A DNA stretch of 64,000 nucleotides from Actinocatenispora rupis. GTDB taxonomy: Bacteria > Actinomycetota > Actinomycetes > Mycobacteriales > Micromonosporaceae. The position numbers and the translations under genes are program-made. Positions 1-9,015 of this stretch are shown here, in pieces. The stretch's first letter is position 1. Every line of letters begins with the position of its first letter. Below the pieces are notes generated by a model. It made no database searches, was not told where the DNA came from, and saw only the letters and a program-made list of their open reading frames with translations. The stretch covers positions 186,001 to 250,000 of the forward strand of contig NZ_BOMB01000023.1 in the NCBI RefSeq assembly GCF_016861975.1, read 5' to 3'.

Positions 1-435
1 ACGCGCCGGGCGTCCGACGACAGCCGCATCCCGACACACCTGTCGACGTACCGGACGCTGCGGCGGTCGGAGGCGCGCGTGACCCGGCAGTTCGACTTCC
101 GGCTCACCGACGGCGGCTGGTCCGTCAACAAGGAGTACTTCAGCCCGAGTACGGTCCTCGCCCGGCCCGCCCTGAACTCCGTGGAACTGTGGCGGTTCTC
201 CAGCGACTTCCACCACCCCATCCACACCCACCTGGCGCACTTCCAGGTGGTGAGCCGCGACGGCAAGGACCCGGCGCCCACCGACGCCGGCTGGAAGGAC
301 ACCGTCGACGTCCGCCCGTACGAGGTGGTCGAGGTGCTCGTACGGTTCAGCGGCTTCCGCGGCCGGTACATGCTGCACTGCCACAACCTGGAACACGAGG
401 ACATGGCCATGATGGCCAACTTCCGGATCGTCTGA
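1..435 (+). CDS. Multicopper oxidase, C-terminal part (5' truncated by window)
   Basis: The frame is open from base 1 with no stop, so the gene begins upstream of the window; the GTG at 79 is probably internal. The visible end carries the two C-terminal copper-binding signatures of multicopper oxidases: HPIHTHLAHF (HxxHxH), then HCHNLEHEDMAMM, which supplies the type 1 Cys, flanking His residues and a distal Met. Proteins of this kind (CotA, bilirubin oxidase or laccase-like) oxidise phenolic or metal substrates while reducing oxygen to water, usually outside the membrane. Substrate and any export signal cannot be judged from this fragment. A hairpin terminator follows. Confidence 0.9.
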   Translation, partial: TRRASDDSRIPTHLSTYRTLRRSEARVTRQFDFRLTDGGWSVNKEYFSPSTVLARPALNSVELWRFSSDFHHPIHTHLAHFQVVSRDGKDPAPTDAGWKDTVDVRPYEVVEVLVRFSGFRGRYMLHCHNLEHEDMAMMANFRIV

Positions 436-453
436 CCCGGGGCGGGAACGACA

Positions 454-487
454 GTGCCGCGCCGGCCCGGGTGGGTCGGCGCGGCAC
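454..487. terminator. Bidirectional hairpin terminator between convergent genes
   Basis: An 11-bp perfect inverted repeat (GTGCCGCGCCG at 454-464, complement at 477-487) with a 12-nt loop lies between the convergent multicopper oxidase and flotillin genes. There is no clear U-tract, which is usual in high-GC actinobacteria. Confidence 0.6.
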
Positions 488-504
488 CGTCATCCGTTGG
501 TACG

Positions 505-2019
505 TCAGGACTCCGGCGTGGCCTCGGCGATCTGCGCCGTACCGTTGCCGCCGTTGGCCTTCGCGCCCAGCTTCGCCAGCAGCGCGCCCACGTCGATCCC
601 GGTCAGGTCGGTACCGAGCTGGAGGCCCTGCGCCACCGTCGACGCGACCGACTTGGTCACCGCGTTCGCCCCGTCGGTGGAGATCACCGTCATCTTGTCG
701 ATGCCCGCGATCGGCTTCGCGGCGGCCTCGACCACCTGCGGCAGCATCTTCACCAGCATTTCCAGTACGGCAGCCTCGCCGTACTTGTCGAACGCCTCGG
801 CCTTGAGCCGCATCGCCTCGGCGTCCGCCTTACCGCGGGCCAGGATCGCGGACGCCTCCGCCTCACCCTCGCGCTGCACCGCGTCGGCGACCGCCTGCCG
901 GCGCAGCTTCTCCGCCTCACCGCGCTTCGCACCCTCGATCGCGTCCGCCTCGGCGAGGGCCGCCCGGCGGGCCCGGTCACCCTCACCGGTCAGCCGCGCC
1001 TGCTCGGCGTCGGCGTGCGCGGCCTCGACGGTCGCCCGCCGCTCCGCCTCGGCGCGGGCGATCGCCGCACTCTTCGCCGCCTCCGCCTCCTGCTCCACCT
1101 TGTACCGGGCGGCGTCCGCCGGCTTGCGTACCTCGGTGTCGAGCTGGCGTTCCTTCAGCTCCGCGTTGCGCTGCGCCACCTTCTGCTGCTCGGCGAGGAT
1201 CGCCTGGTCGCGCTCCGCCTTGGCCAGCGGGCCGGCGGCGGCGGACTTCTGCGTCGCGGCGTCGATCTCGGCCTGGATACCGGCCTTCTTCAGCGCCAGG
1301 TTCCGCTCGGACTCGGCGATGACCTCCTCGGCGCGCAGCCGCTCCTGCTCGGCCGACTGCCGCGCGGTCGCCTCGGCGATCGCGGCCTCCTTGACCGCGC
1401 GCGCCGCCTCCGGCCGACCCAGGTTCTTCAGGTAGTCGCCCTCGGTACGGATGTCCTGCAGCTGGAACGTGTCCAGCACCAGGCCCTGGTTGGTCAGGGA
1501 GTTCTCCGCCTCCTCCGCGACCTCCGACGCGAACGCCGCGCGGTCCCGTACGATCTCCTCGATCGTCAGCCGGCCCACGATCGACCGCAGCGCACCGGCG
1601 AGCACCTCGCTCGTGAAGTTCTCGATCTCGTCCTGCTGGTCCAGGAACCGCTGGGCGGCCGCGCGGATCGCGTCCTCGGTGCCGCCGACCTTGACGATCG
1701 CCACCGCGTCCAGGTTGCAGGTGATGCCCTGCTTGTTGATCGCGCCGGTCACCGTCACCGGGATCCGCCGGCTCGACAGGTCGAGGATCTGGAGCCGCTG
1801 CACGACCGGCATCACGAACACCGACGCGCCCATGACGACCTTCTGGCCCGACAGATCCGTGGTACGCCGGCCGTCGGCGCTCGTCGTCGACTTGCCCTTG
1901 CGGCCCGTCACGATGAACGCCTCGTTCGACCCGGCGACCTTGATCCGGGACAGGATCAGGGCGACGATCAGGATCACCAGCACGACGATGCCGGCGATCC
2001 CGATGAGGATGGGAGTCAT
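505..2019 (-). CDS. Flotillin-like SPFH domain protein
   Basis: A 504-residue protein. One N-terminal membrane segment (about residues 4-26, IGIAGIVVLVILIVALIL) is followed by an SPFH/band 7 domain to about residue 200, then a long Ala/Glu-rich coiled coil (about 200-400) with repeated AEA/EAE patterns, as in flotillins and YqiK. Such proteins form membrane scaffolds that organise lipid microdomains. The ATG at 2019 is chosen because an AAAGGA Shine-Dalgarno site lies about 8 nt upstream; a TTG immediately before it is less likely. It follows the NfeD-like gene by 33 bp on the same strand, the usual SPFH/NfeD operon pair. Confidence 0.93.
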   Translation of the reverse strand: MTPILIGIAGIVVLVILIVALILSRIKVAGSNEAFIVTGRKGKSTTSADGRRTTDLSGQKVVMGASVFVMPVVQRLQILDLSSRRIPVTVTGAINKQGITCNLDAVAIVKVGGTEDAIRAAAQRFLDQQDEIENFTSEVLAGALRSIVGRLTIEEIVRDRAAFASEVAEEAENSLTNQGLVLDTFQLQDIRTEGDYLKNLGRPEAARAVKEAAIAEATARQSAEQERLRAEEVIAESERNLALKKAGIQAEIDAATQKSAAAGPLAKAERDQAILAEQQKVAQRNAELKERQLDTEVRKPADAARYKVEQEAEAAKSAAIARAEAERRATVEAAHADAEQARLTGEGDRARRAALAEADAIEGAKRGEAEKLRRQAVADAVQREGEAEASAILARGKADAEAMRLKAEAFDKYGEAAVLEMLVKMLPQVVEAAAKPIAGIDKMTVISTDGANAVTKSVASTVAQGLQLGTDLTGIDVGALLAKLGAKANGGNGTAQIAEATPES

Positions 2020-2052
2020 CAATCCGTCCTTTGTGGAGGGTTGGTGGGGATC

Positions 2053-2589
2053 TCAGCCGAGCTCGGGCGGCAGCGCGGCGGTCTCCTCGACCACCACGCT
2101 GGTCGCGCTCGGTGTCTCGATGACCAGCACCGGGGTGCCGGTGGCGAGCGGCGCGTCCGCCCGCGCGTTGTACTTCAGGCGCTGCCCGGACACGGTGAGG
2201 CTGACCTCGCCGTACCCACCGGTCCGGATCGGGGTGATCACCACGCCGGTGACGCCGATCAGGTCCGCGCTGGAGAGGGTGGCGTCGGTCGGCATGTCGG
2301 CCACCGCCCGGGTCAGCCGGAGCGCCAGCCACCCGGTCGGCAGCGCCGCGAGAAGCCCGCCGAGCATCCCGGCACCGGCCTCGACCACGACACCACCCGG
2401 TACGAGGGACGCGACGATCAGCCCGGCGAACCCGAACGCGCCCACGAAACCGGCGATCGCCGGCACCGAGAACGGCCCGTCCGCGTCGGCGTGGCCGAGG
2501 TGCAGCAGGTCGCCGAGCAGCAGGGACGCGGCGAGCACCACCACGCCGACGGCGCCGACGACCAGGAAGGTGATCGTCACCCAGTCCAC
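2053..2589 (-). CDS. NfeD-like membrane protein
   Basis: A 178-residue protein with several hydrophobic helices in the first 100 residues (including VTITFLVVGAVGVVVLAASL) and a C-terminal small beta domain (about 115-178) like the OB-fold of NfeD proteins. NfeD proteins partner with SPFH/flotillin proteins, and the flotillin gene lies directly downstream in the same operon. The GTG at 2589 has a GGGGAGG site 5 nt upstream and begins just before the first membrane helix; an ATG 27 nt further upstream sits ahead of that Shine-Dalgarno site and is less likely. The family call rests on context plus topology. Confidence 0.8.
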   Translation of the reverse strand: MDWVTITFLVVGAVGVVVLAASLLLGDLLHLGHADADGPFSVPAIAGFVGAFGFAGLIVASLVPGGVVVEAGAGMLGGLLAALPTGWLALRLTRAVADMPTDATLSSADLIGVTGVVITPIRTGGYGEVSLTVSGQRLKYNARADAPLATGTPVLVIETPSATSVVVEETAALPPELG

Positions 2590-2767
2590 CGCGGCCTCCC
2601 CGCCTCGTACCGGCATGATCAAGCGTAGCCGTGCCGCGCACCCGTCCATTCCGTGGTGAAACGTCGGATCCGTTGCGCCGCAACGCCACTGGCGACGACC
2701 GCCACCCGGCGCCGTCCTGGTCCGATTCTCGCCAGAGAATGTCGGAGCCGGCTGGGAGGATGGTCGG

Positions 2768-3295
2768 GTGCGGTGGATGAGTGTGCCTTCCCCGATCGGC
2801 GATCTGGTCCTCACGGCGGACGACGGGCGGCTGAGCCGGCTGGAGTTCGGTGCCCGGCAGCGCCGGGCGGGCGAGTCCGGCGGGCGCGGTCCGCGGGTCG
2901 TCGGCCCGCCGAGCCCGGACGAGCCGGTCCTCGCCGCCGCCGCCGAACAGCTGCAGGCGTACTTCGCGGGTCGGCTCACCGAGTTCGACCTGCCGCTGTC
3001 GATGGCCGGATCGGAGTTCGAGCGCGCCGTCTGGGCCGAACTGTCCCGCATCCCGTACGGCGAGACCCGGTCGTACGGGGACGTCGCCCGCGCGGTGGCC
3101 GGCGACGTCGGCGCCTCCCGCGCGGTCGGCATCGCGAACAACCACAACCCGGTCGCGGTCATCGTCCCGTGCCACCGGGTCGTCGGCGCCAACCGCAAGC
3201 TCGTCGGGTACGGCGGCGGCCTGGACCGCAAGGTCTTCCTGCTCGAACTGGAGGCCCGCGTCCAGCTCACCACCGCCGGCCTTTTCGCCCCCTGA
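2768..3295 (+). CDS. ogt: Methylated-DNA--protein-cysteine methyltransferase
   Basis: A suicidal DNA repair protein of 175 residues that moves the alkyl group from O6-alkylguanine to its own cysteine. The active-site motif PCHRV is at residues 134-138, with Cys135 as acceptor, inside the family context VIVPCHRVVGANRKLVGYGG. The N-terminal half matches the small mixed domain of the Ogt/AGT family, and the overall length is normal. The GTG at 2768 has a GGGAGGA site 7 nt upstream; an ATG at 2777 is a less well spaced alternative. Divergent from the NfeD/flotillin operon and convergent with ino1. Confidence 0.95.
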   Translation: MRWMSVPSPIGDLVLTADDGRLSRLEFGARQRRAGESGGRGPRVVGPPSPDEPVLAAAAEQLQAYFAGRLTEFDLPLSMAGSEFERAVWAELSRIPYGETRSYGDVARAVAGDVGASRAVGIANNHNPVAVIVPCHRVVGANRKLVGYGGGLDRKVFLLELEARVQLTTAGLFAP

Positions 3296-3350
3296 GCCGG
3301 GCCACGATTCCGGCCGGCGACACCGGCGGACGATCCGGCCCCGGTACGCA

Positions 3351-3385
3351 GACGACGGTGGCCGCGCGGGGCGGCCACCGTCGTC
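3351..3385. terminator. Strong bidirectional hairpin terminator
   Basis: A perfect 15-bp stem (GACGACGGTGGCCGC at 3351-3365, complement at 3371-3385) with a 5-nt loop sits between the convergent ogt and ino1 genes. Confidence 0.8.
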
Positions 3386-3399
3386 GGAGGTGCGGGAGG

Positions 3400-4479
3400 T
3401 CAGCGCTCCAGTTCGCCGGCGATGAACTTGTCGACCGCGTCGCGCGCCGTCGAGTCGTCGTACTGCTCCGGCGGCGACTTCATGAAGTACGAGGAGGCGG
3501 AGAGGATCGGGCCGCCGATGCCGCGGTCCTTGGCGATCTTCGCGGCGCGCAGCGCGTCGATGATGATGCCGGCCGAGTTCGGCGAGTCCCAGACCTCCAG
3601 CTTGTACTCCAGCTGCAGCGGCACGTCACCGAACGCCGAGCCCTCCAGCCGGACCAGCGCGTACTTCCGGTCCTCCAGGAACGGCACGTAGTCGGACGGT
3701 CCGATGTGGACGTCCGCGGTGCGCATCTCGTGCGGGATCTGGGACGTCACGGCCTGCGTCTTCGAGATCTTCTTGGACTTCAGCCGCTTGCGCTCCAGCA
3801 TGTTCATGAAGTCCATGTTGCCGCCGAAGTTCAGCTGGTACGTGCGGTCCAGCCGGACGCCGCGGTCCTCGAACAGCTTCGCCAGTACGCGGTGCGTGAT
3901 GGTCGCGCCGACCTGCGACTTGATGTCGTCGCCGACGATCGGTACGCCCGCGTCGGTGAACTTCTTCGCCCACACCGGGTCGGAGGCGATGAACACGGGC
4001 AGCGCGTTCACGAACGCCACGCCGGCGTCGATCGCGCACTGCGCGTAGAACTTGTCCGCCTCCTCGGACCCCACCGGGAGGTACGACACGAGCACGTCGA
4101 CGTTCGCCGCACGCAGCGCAGAGACCACGTCGACCGGCGCCTCGTCGGACTCCTCGATCGTCTCGCTGTAGTACTCCCCGAGGCCGTCGAAGGTGTGGCC
4201 ACGCTGAACGGTCACGCCGGACGGCGGTACGTCGCAGATCTTGATCGTGTTGTTCTCGCTCGCGACGATCGCCTCGGACAGGTCGCGGCCGACCTTCTTG
4301 GCGTCCACGTCGAAGGCGGCGACGAACTCCACGTCACCGACGTGGTAGTCACCGAACCGGACGTGCATGAGTCCCGGAACGCGGTCGTTCGGGTCGGCGT
4401 CGCGGTAGTAGTGCACGCCCTGGACCAGGGACGCCGCGCAGTTGCCGACTCCGACGATCGCAACGCGGACAGAACCCAT
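3400..4479 (-). CDS. ino1: Myo-inositol-1-phosphate synthase
   Basis: A 359-residue enzyme that converts glucose 6-phosphate to inositol 3-phosphate using NAD, feeding phosphatidylinositol, mycothiol and related glycolipids. The N-terminus has the actinobacterial signature [18 protein letters not shown] with its dinucleotide-binding glycines, and the C-terminal half has the conserved [10 protein letters not shown] and KSKKISKT segments containing active-site lysines. The ATG is preceded by AAGGAGG at good spacing. A PadR regulator lies 79 bp upstream on the same strand, the same pair as in mycobacteria, so it may control or be co-transcribed with ino1. Confidence 0.96.
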   Translation of the reverse strand: MGSVRVAIVGVGNCAASLVQGVHYYRDADPNDRVPGLMHVRFGDYHVGDVEFVAAFDVDAKKVGRDLSEAIVASENNTIKICDVPPSGVTVQRGHTFDGLGEYYSETIEESDEAPVDVVSALRAANVDVLVSYLPVGSEEADKFYAQCAIDAGVAFVNALPVFIASDPVWAKKFTDAGVPIVGDDIKSQVGATITHRVLAKLFEDRGVRLDRTYQLNFGGNMDFMNMLERKRLKSKKISKTQAVTSQIPHEMRTADVHIGPSDYVPFLEDRKYALVRLEGSAFGDVPLQLEYKLEVWDSPNSAGIIIDALRAAKIAKDRGIGGPILSASSYFMKSPPEQYDDSTARDAVDKFIAGELER

Positions 4480-4558
4480 GTCTGCCTCCTTCTCTCACGG
4501 CCGCACCGGGTCTCGGTGCCACGACGTGGCGCCCGGGGCGGTACTTGCTTGTCAGGGC

Positions 4559-5236
4559 CTAGTCGGTGCGGCGGTCGCCGTCCCGGTCGGCCCCGGTGGC
4601 GGGGTGTGCGCTGTCACCGGCCCGGGTCTCGGGTCGTTGCGTGGTGACGGTGGGCGGTTGACCGGTCCGCTCGTGCGCGATCAGCTCCTCCAGCCAACGG
4701 ACCTCCCGGTCCGCCGCTTCGAGGCCGTGCCGCTGCAACTCCTGGGTGTACGCGTCGATCCGCTCGGCGGCTCTGTCGAGCGCATCGCGCAGACCCTCCC
4801 GGCGTTCCTCGACCCGGCGCCGTCGCCCTTCGAGGATCCGCAGCCGCGTCGCCGCGTCGGTACGCCCGAAGAACGCGAAGTGCACGCCGAACGTGGCGTC
4901 CTCCCACGTCTCCGGACCGGCCTGGGCGAGCAGTTCGCCGAAGCGTTCCTTGCCCTCGGCGGTCAGGCGGTAGACCACCTTGCCGCGCTTGCCGAGCCCG
5001 GTGCCCTTGACGCGCGGCGCCCTGGCCGCGGGCACCTCCCCGGTCGTCGGCGACGCCGCCGAGTCCGGTGCGTCCTCGATCCAGCCGGCCTCGCGGAGGC
5101 GGCGGAGCGTCGGGTAGAGCGTGCCGTAGCTGAACGCGGCCCGGAACGCGCCGAGCATCGTGGTGAGCCGCTTGCGCAACTCGTACCCGTGCATGGGGGA
5201 CTCGTGCAGGAGGCCGAGGATCGCCAGCTCCAGCAC
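4559..5236 (-). CDS. PadR family transcriptional regulator
   Basis: A 225-residue protein. Residues 1 to about 90 form a PadR winged helix (LELAILGLLHESPMHGYELR, then SYGTLYPTLRRLREAGWI); the rest is a charged, largely helical dimerisation region (VrlA/PadR C-terminal type) with a disordered tail. The start is a GTG with GGAGG 7 nt upstream. A perfect 23-bp palindrome 62 bp ahead of the start has the ATGT...ACAT form bound by PadR proteins, so the gene is probably autoregulated. It sits immediately upstream of ino1. Confidence 0.92.
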   Translation of the reverse strand: MLELAILGLLHESPMHGYELRKRLTTMLGAFRAAFSYGTLYPTLRRLREAGWIEDAPDSAASPTTGEVPAARAPRVKGTGLGKRGKVVYRLTAEGKERFGELLAQAGPETWEDATFGVHFAFFGRTDAATRLRILEGRRRRVEERREGLRDALDRAAERIDAYTQELQRHGLEAADREVRWLEELIAHERTGQPPTVTTQRPETRAGDSAHPATGADRDGDRRTD

Positions 5237-5297
5237 CCCGCCACCTCCGTCCCGATCCGCACGTCAATCACTCGGAGCGATCCGCGACGGGTTGCCG

Positions 5298-5320
5298 CGA
5301 TGTATCGGCCCGATACATCG
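5298..5320. promoter_or_regulatory. Putative PadR operator palindrome
   Basis: Perfect dyad with 11-bp arms (CGATGTATCGG and its complement) around one central base, lying in the divergent promoter region between the PadR gene and the DUF5318 gene. It contains ATGT-N11-ACAT, resembling known PadR operators, and is AT-richer than its surroundings. Confidence 0.6.
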
Positions 5321-5472
5321 CAACCATAACAGCAGCGTTGGCAGGCGGGAAGCGTCCGGACCGCGGGCCGCTTTGTCGCCGATCGGGCTCCGCAGCGGAA
5401 TTACGCCGAGTAACGACCGATTTAACCTCGCACGACTGTGCGGTCCGGTCGTCGGCGCGTACTCTCGTGCCC

Positions 5473-5880
5473 ATGCGCACGCAGCGGCAGGTCGTCGACT
5501 ACTCGCTTCAGAAGCGAGCGACCCTGCGCGAGCTGCGTACCGGCCGGATCGGGACGTACGAGGCGTGCGACGCCTCGCCGTACCTGATGAATGCCGCGCG
5601 TTACCACGGGGAGCAGACGGACCAGCGGTGCCCGGTGTGTTCCCGGGAGAACCTCTGGCACGTGCACTACATATATGGCGACGAGCTGAAGCAGTCCGCC
5701 GGCCAGGCCCGACGCAGGGCCGAGCTGCCGGTGCTGGCGATGACCTACCGCGAGTTCAGTGTGTACGTGGTGGAGGTCTGCCGGGGCTGCGGCTGGAACC
5801 ATCTCGCCGAGCAGTTCCTGCTCGGTCGCGACGGGGTGACGGACCCCGACCCACAGCACCGTCGTGAGGCGGCGGAGTGA
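5473..5880 (+). CDS. DUF5318 family small zinc-ribbon-like protein
   Basis: A 135-residue protein of unknown function, conserved in actinobacteria next to ponA genes. Two CxxC pairs (CPVCSREN and CRGCGWNH) suggest a bound zinc. The central segment LWHVHYIYGDELKQSAGQ and the start MRTQRQVVDYSLQKRATL are typical of the family. The ATG at 5473 is chosen because family members begin at this position; the longer open frame upstream looks non-coding. It is followed after 122 bp by the penicillin-binding protein gene, so co-transcription is plausible. Confidence 0.85.
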   Translation: MRTQRQVVDYSLQKRATLRELRTGRIGTYEACDASPYLMNAARYHGEQTDQRCPVCSRENLWHVHYIYGDELKQSAGQARRRAELPVLAMTYREFSVYVVEVCRGCGWNHLAEQFLLGRDGVTDPDPQHRREAAE

Positions 5881-6002
5881 GCGCGCATACCGCTGAACAC
5901 GGCGGTGTGCAAGCGGAGTGGGCGCGTTACATGGTGCGGCGAAGCTCACACGAACCGGACGGCGGCTTGGTTCTCGCCGTCCCCGACGGCATGGTGTGAC
6001 GA

Positions 6003-8978
6003 ATGACGAGCCCCCCGAACCGCCCGCGCGGCTCGGCCCGTGTTCCCGGGCCGACTCCCGACGGTCCCGGTGGTGCCCGCGAGCCGGGCCAACCCAGCGG
6101 ACACCGGTCGGGTCAGCACGGGTCCAGCGACTACGGCACCGGCCGGCACGGCAGTCCCGACCAGGGCTCCTCGCCCTACCGGAGCCCCGGTGCGCCGATC
6201 GGCGGCGAGCGGACGGGCCGGCACAGCGCCGGATCGTACGGTGAGCCCACCGGTTCCGGCCGCGCGCGTCCGGCGTCCCCGGACCGCTACCCGGCACCCG
6301 AGTCCGCCCCGCCCCGCCGTGGCGAGCCGTCCCGGGGACGGTCCCGATCCGAGTACGGGTCGGGACCTTCTCGTACGGACGAGCCGCCGAGCGGTCGGCA
6401 CTCCGTACCGGAGCCGGGCACCGGGCGGCACAGCGTACCGGGCGGCGCGACCGGCAGCGCCCGCGTCGGCGGCCCGCGTACCGGATCGATGGGCAGCGCC
6501 TCGGTCGGCAGCGCGTCGGTCGGTTCGGCGTCCGTGGGCTCCGCGTCGGTCGGCAGCGCGTCGGTCGGCGGGCCGAGCGGGCGCGCGTCGGTGCGACCGG
6601 CCGGTCCGGGCGGCGGCGACGGTGGCGGCGACTTCTTCTCCGACAGCTTCGACGACATCGAGCGTCGCGACCGTTCCGAGCGCCGCCGCGTGGCGAAGTC
6701 GCCGAGCGGCAAGAAGCGGGCCCGGCGCCGCCGCATCATCGCCGGCATCGCGGTTCTGTTGCTGCTGGCGGGAATCGGCACGATCGGCGGGGCGTACTAC
6801 TTCACGTCGGTGCCGTTGCCGAACGAGATCAAGGCGCAGGTGCCCAGCACCTTCTACTACAGCAACGGCAGCCAGATGGCGCGGATCGGCGCGTCGAACG
6901 GCAGCCACGTGGACGTCAGCAAGCTGCCGAAGTACGTGAAGTACGCGGTGGTGTCGGCGGAGGACCGCAGCTTCTACAAGAACTCCGGCGTCGACTTCAA
7001 GGGCATCCTGCGGGCCGCCTGGGGTCACGTGACCGGCAACGAGGACGCCGGCGGCGCGTCGACCATCACGATGCAGTACGCGAAGCTGATCCAGGACCGG
7101 TTGCAGAGCAACCGGACGTACACGGAGAAGCTCAAAGAGACCGTCATCGCGATGAAGCTCGACCAGAAGTACGACAAGGACACGATCCTCGGCTTCTACC
7201 TCGACCTCGTGTACTTCAACCGCGGGGCGACGGGGATCCAGGCCGCGGCGCGGGCGTACTTCCACAAGGACGCGACCAAGCTGACGCCCGAGGAGGCGGC
7301 CGTCGTCGCCGCGGTCATCAAGGACCCGACGAACTTCGACCCCTCGGTGAACAAGAAGGCCGCGGAGGGGCGCTGGGAGTACGTGCTGGAGGGCATGAAG
7401 AAGCTCGGCGTGTACGACAAGCCCATCAGCGTCAAGAACTATCCCAAGGTCTATCCGGACGATCCGAACAGTCACGGCGCCACGTTCGGCCTGGACAAGT
7501 CGACCGGTTTCGTGGTGCAGCAGGTGATCCGCGAGCTGTCCAACAACAAGGCGCTCAGCCAGGACCCGGACCCGACCAAGCGGTACGAGCAGACCAAGCA
7601 GGCGCTGGAGACCGGCGGGTACAAGATCACCACGACGATCAACCCGGCCGCGCAGAAGGACGCCATCGAGGCCGCGCACTACGGCCTGAAGGAAGCGAAG
7701 GCGAGAAACCCGAAGATGGCCGCCGCGCTGGTCGCGGTCGAGCCCGGCACGGGCAACGTCATCGCGTACTACGGCGGCGACAACGGTACCGGGTACGACA
7801 TGGCCGGCAACCCGCACCAGCCCGGTTCGTCGTTCAAGGTGTACACGCTGGCCGCGGGCGTCGACTCCGGCGTCTCGGTCAAGTCGTACTGGAACGGTGA
7901 CGCGGACGAGGCGTTCCCGGACCGCGGCGGCGACGGCAAGGTGCACAACTCCGACGGCGAGGTCTGCCACGACGCCGGCAAGATCGACGGCCACAACGTC
8001 TGCACCCTGTACAACGCCACCGCCATGTCGCTGAACACCGTCTTCTACGCGCTCGCCGACAAGGTCGGCAAGGCGAACGTGCTGAAGCTGGCGCACGATG
8101 CCGGCATCAACTCGATCACCAGCGACGGCGTGAACGGCAACGCGCCGACGAAGTACAGCCTGGCGAACGTGACGGACGAGCAGTCCGCGCAGGACATCGT
8201 CGACAAGGGCGGCATCGGCAACGAGATCGGCTTCGGCCAGTACCCGGTGACGCCGCTCGACCACGCCAACGGGTACGCGACCTTCGCCAACGAGGGCCGG
8301 TACACGCAGGCGACGTTCGTCAAGAAGATGACCGACCAGGACGGCAACGTCGCGTACACGCCGAAGCGGGAGCACCGGCAGGTGTTCAGCAAGACGACCG
8401 CCGCCGACGTCGACTGGGTGCTCCGCAAGGTCGCGACCAAGAGCAGCCAGATGATCCAGCCGTACCGGCAGCAGGCGAACAAGACCGGTACCTGGGAGTT
8501 CCCGAACAAGGACAACAAGAACGAGAACTCGCACGCCTGGATGTGCGGGTACGTGCCGCAGCTCGCGAGCGTCGTGTGGATGGGCCGCAAGGACAAGGAC
8601 GGTCCGATCTACAACGACTGGGGCGCCCCGCTGTACGGCTCGGAGTTCCCGTCCGACATCTGGGCGCGGTTCATGAGCAACGCGTTGCGGGACATGAACA
8701 AGCCGGCGCAGAACTTCCCGACGCCGACGTTCAGCGGCTCCGTCGACAAGGGGCAGATGCACTCCCCGTCCCCGTCGCCGTCGCCGACCCCGTCGTCGCC
8801 GTCGCCGACGCCGAGCGGCCCGAGCCCGTCGAACTCGATCCCGGGCGGCTGGGGTGGCGACCCCAACTCGCCGAACCCGGGCCAGAGTTCGTGCAGCCCG
8901 TGGGATCCGACCTGTCGGACGAAACCCGGTAACGGCAACGTCCAGCCGAACAACGTCCAACCGACAGCCACCGGGTAG
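6003..8978 (+). CDS. Bifunctional class A penicillin-binding protein
   Basis: A 991-residue peptidoglycan synthase. A long disordered Gly/Ser/Arg/Pro-rich cytoplasmic region (residues 1-240, including five GSASV repeats near residues 160-190) precedes one membrane helix (about 243-266). A GT51 transglycosylase domain follows, with the AEDRSFYKN glutamate and GGASTITMQYAKL. The transpeptidase domain has SxxK with Ser609, SxN at 676-678 and KTG at 827-829. The C-terminus is a Pro/Ser-rich tail. It polymerises and cross-links cell-wall glycan, like mycobacterial PonA1, which holds the same chromosomal place. The start has no good Shine-Dalgarno site. Confidence 0.95.
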   Translation: MTSPPNRPRGSARVPGPTPDGPGGAREPGQPSGHRSGQHGSSDYGTGRHGSPDQGSSPYRSPGAPIGGERTGRHSAGSYGEPTGSGRARPASPDRYPAPESAPPRRGEPSRGRSRSEYGSGPSRTDEPPSGRHSVPEPGTGRHSVPGGATGSARVGGPRTGSMGSASVGSASVGSASVGSASVGSASVGGPSGRASVRPAGPGGGDGGGDFFSDSFDDIERRDRSERRRVAKSPSGKKRARRRRIIAGIAVLLLLAGIGTIGGAYYFTSVPLPNEIKAQVPSTFYYSNGSQMARIGASNGSHVDVSKLPKYVKYAVVSAEDRSFYKNSGVDFKGILRAAWGHVTGNEDAGGASTITMQYAKLIQDRLQSNRTYTEKLKETVIAMKLDQKYDKDTILGFYLDLVYFNRGATGIQAAARAYFHKDATKLTPEEAAVVAAVIKDPTNFDPSVNKKAAEGRWEYVLEGMKKLGVYDKPISVKNYPKVYPDDPNSHGATFGLDKSTGFVVQQVIRELSNNKALSQDPDPTKRYEQTKQALETGGYKITTTINPAAQKDAIEAAHYGLKEAKARNPKMAAALVAVEPGTGNVIAYYGGDNGTGYDMAGNPHQPGSSFKVYTLAAGVDSGVSVKSYWNGDADEAFPDRGGDGKVHNSDGEVCHDAGKIDGHNVCTLYNATAMSLNTVFYALADKVGKANVLKLAHDAGINSITSDGVNGNAPTKYSLANVTDEQSAQDIVDKGGIGNEIGFGQYPVTPLDHANGYATFANEGRYTQATFVKKMTDQDGNVAYTPKREHRQVFSKTTAADVDWVLRKVATKSSQMIQPYRQQANKTGTWEFPNKDNKNENSHAWMCGYVPQLASVVWMGRKDKDGPIYNDWGAPLYGSEFPSDIWARFMSNALRDMNKPAQNFPTPTFSGSVDKGQMHSPSPSPSPTPSSPSPTPSGPSPSNSIPGGWGGDPNSPNPGQSSCSPWDPTCRTKPGNGNVQPNNVQPTATG

Positions 8979-9015
8979 CGCGCGGCCCCGCGGTCATCGG
9001 GCAGGATGGGTCGCT

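Noticed and set aside
454-2628. Very long open frames opposite the flotillin/NfeD genes and similar shadows elsewhere (for example 983-3175, 5946-8960, 11745-14342)
   Set aside because: They lie antisense or out of frame to well-supported genes, and their products are Arg/Pro-rich low-complexity strings without domains.
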